Source: Gemmatimonadaceae bacterium
GTDB taxonomy: Bacteria > Gemmatimonadota > Gemmatimonadetes > Gemmatimonadales > Gemmatimonadaceae
Length of the DNA stretch: 64,000 bases
Direction of reading: 5' to 3'
NCBI GenBank assembly: GCA_037721215.1
Contig: JBBJNV010000004.1
Coordinates: forward strand, 94,557-158,556
Shown: piece by piece, positions 62,841-64,000 of the stretch
Numbering within the stretch: the stretch's first letter is position 1
Layout: each line of letters starts with the position of its first letter
Notes under the pieces: model-generated
Databases searched by the model: none
What the model saw: the letters and a program-made list of their open reading frames with translations, nothing else
Told to the model about the DNA's origin: nothing
Program-made: the position numbers and the translations under genes

Positions 62841-63044
62841 CCGTGGATCGTAGGTGAGAAGTGCGCCGTCGTACGCGCAGCGTCCAGCAGCGCGAGACAG
62901 ATCCGCTTTCAACGTCGGCACCTCCGGCGGATGCGCGACGAGGGGCTCCAGCTCGGCGCGCAAGCCCGCCGCGAGAGGTGCGAGCGCACCTGTGGCAACG
63001 CCACGACGAGCGAGAAGATCTTCCGCGGAGATGAGAATGCTCAT
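62841..63044 (-). pseudogene. Heparinase II/III-like protein, truncated by IS fragment
   Basis: Starts ATG 63044 overlapping the stop of the peptide-binding gene. LLARRGVATGALAPLAAGLR, PTLKADLSRAAGRCAYDGAL and LTYDPR match the N-terminus of heparinase II/III-like proteins that I recall (PTLKADLSRxxGRCPxDGxxLxFDPxxPHxH). After YDPR the reading loses similarity, so the breakpoint is near 62841. The next about 80 bp belong to neither gene clearly. Confidence 0.55.
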
Positions 63045-64000
63045 CGGGTGCCAAATGGCGCGAGCGTCCAGTCGCGAACCGTCACGAGCTCGCCGCGCAG
63101 GTCCATGCTGGCGCCACGCACGCGACGCGAGACCCCCTGAAGTCCGCGTGCGTGATAGATCCACGTTGCTGGCGCGATGGTATCGAGTGCTGCCTGCACG
63201 TCGCGCCACGCACCACGCTCCGCTACACCAGGCGCAGCATTCCGCGCACCGTCGAGCAGAGCATCCAGTGCGGCCGTGTGGTAGCCGGTGTAGTCAAGAG
63301 CGCTTCCCCGCTGTCGTCCTGCAAAGAGCGCGTCGAGGTAAGACAGCGAGAGATCGCCGGGGATTCCGGCGAGCAGCAGGTCGAATCGTTTGTCCGGCGC
63401 GCGCGCGGTTGTGAGAAAGGTGCCCATCTCCGTCTGCCGGATGCGCAACTCGATTCCGCGGGCAGCGAGATCCGCCTGCAGTAGCTGCTCGACGACGTTG
63501 TCGCCGGTGCCGACCGTGAGCAACTCGGCCCGCAAGCGCTGACCGCCGCGCACGCGCAGTCGGTCGGCACCGCGCCGCCAGCCCGCCGCTTCCAGCAGCG
63601 AGTCGGCGCGCAGCGTGTCGCTCTGCCGCGGCGCTTCACGCCAGGCGAGTGGGCTTTCAGGTGGCACGGGTGTCGATGCGGGAGTGCCGAATCCGGCGAG
63701 CGCGATCTCGACGATGCGAGAGCGATCGATCGACCGTGCGACGGCGAGTCGCACGCGTGCGTCGTCGAAAGGCGGGCGCGTGGTGTTGAAGAATAGTCCG
63801 ACACCGAAGGGGATCGGATACGTCACCACGCGGAGCGTCGCATCGCGCTTCGCCAACCCCGCCATCGTCGGCGAGATGCCCGCCATGTCGAGCTCACCGC
63901 TCGCTAACCCGGCGAATTTCGTGGTTGCCTCGTCAACGACAGCAATCACCAGCCCGCGCAGCGCCGGCGGGCCACCAAGGGAGGCGGGAAACGCGTCATT
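63041..64000 (-). CDS. Peptide/oligosaccharide ABC transporter substrate-binding protein (SBP_bac_5), partial
   Basis: The frame is open to the right edge, 319 codons of the C-terminal part. Typical family-5 blocks: LASGELDMAGISPTMAGLAK, VVTYPIPFGVGLFFNTTRPP, FDDARVRLAVARSIDRSRIV, ELLTVGTGDNVVEQLLQADL and LDALFAGRQRGSALDYTGYH. Binds peptides or sugars for import; a heparinase-like partner downstream suggests glycan or glycopeptide use. The N-terminus with any signal is outside the window. Confidence 0.85.
   Translation of the reverse strand, partial: NDAFPASLGGPPALRGLVIAVVDEATTKFAGLASGELDMAGISPTMAGLAKRDATLRVVTYPIPFGVGLFFNTTRPPFDDARVRLAVARSIDRSRIVEIALAGFGTPASTPVPPESPLAWREAPRQSDTLRADSLLEAAGWRRGADRLRVRGGQRLRAELLTVGTGDNVVEQLLQADLAARGIELRIRQTEMGTFLTTARAPDKRFDLLLAGIPGDLSLSYLDALFAGRQRGSALDYTGYHTAALDALLDGARNAAPGVAERGAWRDVQAALDTIAPATWIYHARGLQGVSRRVRGASMDLRGELVTVRDWTLAPFGTR

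Noticed and set aside
1..64000. tRNA or rRNA genes
   Set aside because: No cloverleaf or rRNA-like stretch was recognised on reading; a dedicated tRNA search would be needed to be certain.

Overview
The window looks like a piece of a Gemmatimonadota chromosome (high GC; my inference from gene content, no marker gene is present). Supporting this are three Ser/Thr kinases, two of them paired with ECF sigma factors, many lipoproteins with beta-propeller (PD40) repeats, serine peptidases of family S9, a TonB-dependent receptor, and several families common in that phylum. There is no rRNA, tRNA or CRISPR array that I can recognise.

Layout. 1-7.0 kb: minus-strand operon of a kinase-fold protein cut by the left edge, an SdiA-regulated-like lipoprotein and a DUF4956 membrane protein; then a methyltransferase followed by a decayed HD hydrolase, a mazEF pair and two secreted proteins. 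7-13.6 kb: MFS efflux pump, DNA polymerase IV, DUF2277, a TPR lipoprotein, an epimerase and two small proteins, ending in an integron-type attC site. 13.8-26.9 kb: kinase with propeller, oligopeptidase, sixA, S9 peptidase, a sigma/kinase pair, DUF1028, ACT and OsmC proteins. 27-34 kb: MATE pump with a frameshift, Tat-secreted aldo/keto reductase, PLP enzyme, lipocalin-like lipoprotein, relics of AHSA1 and sterol-desaturase genes, and a DoxX protein.

34-41.5 kb is the most interesting block: ECF sigma factor, a kinase whose outer domain is a beta-helix-like module, a separate lipoprotein made of the same module, and a TonB-dependent receptor, all in one direction with overlaps or short gaps. 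41.8-47.5 kb holds tandem lipoprotein paralogues with duplicated leaders and leftover 3' ends, plus an arylsulfotransferase-like lipoprotein. 48-50 kb is an ars pair (arsR, arsM) with two matching operator-like sites and a probably leaderless arsR.

50-64 kb is an accessory region: a B3-type metallo-beta-lactamase with Glu at the first metal position, an alpha/beta hydrolase, an M1 peptidase, fragments of IS3-, IS481- and IS110-type elements, a tandem pair of GntR-like regulators (one frameshifted), a second attC-like site with a small membrane protein, and a heparinase-like gene cut by an IS fragment next to a peptide-binding protein that runs off the right edge. The high number of frameshifts and gene stubs suggests active rearrangement, though single-base homopolymer shifts could also be sequencing errors.
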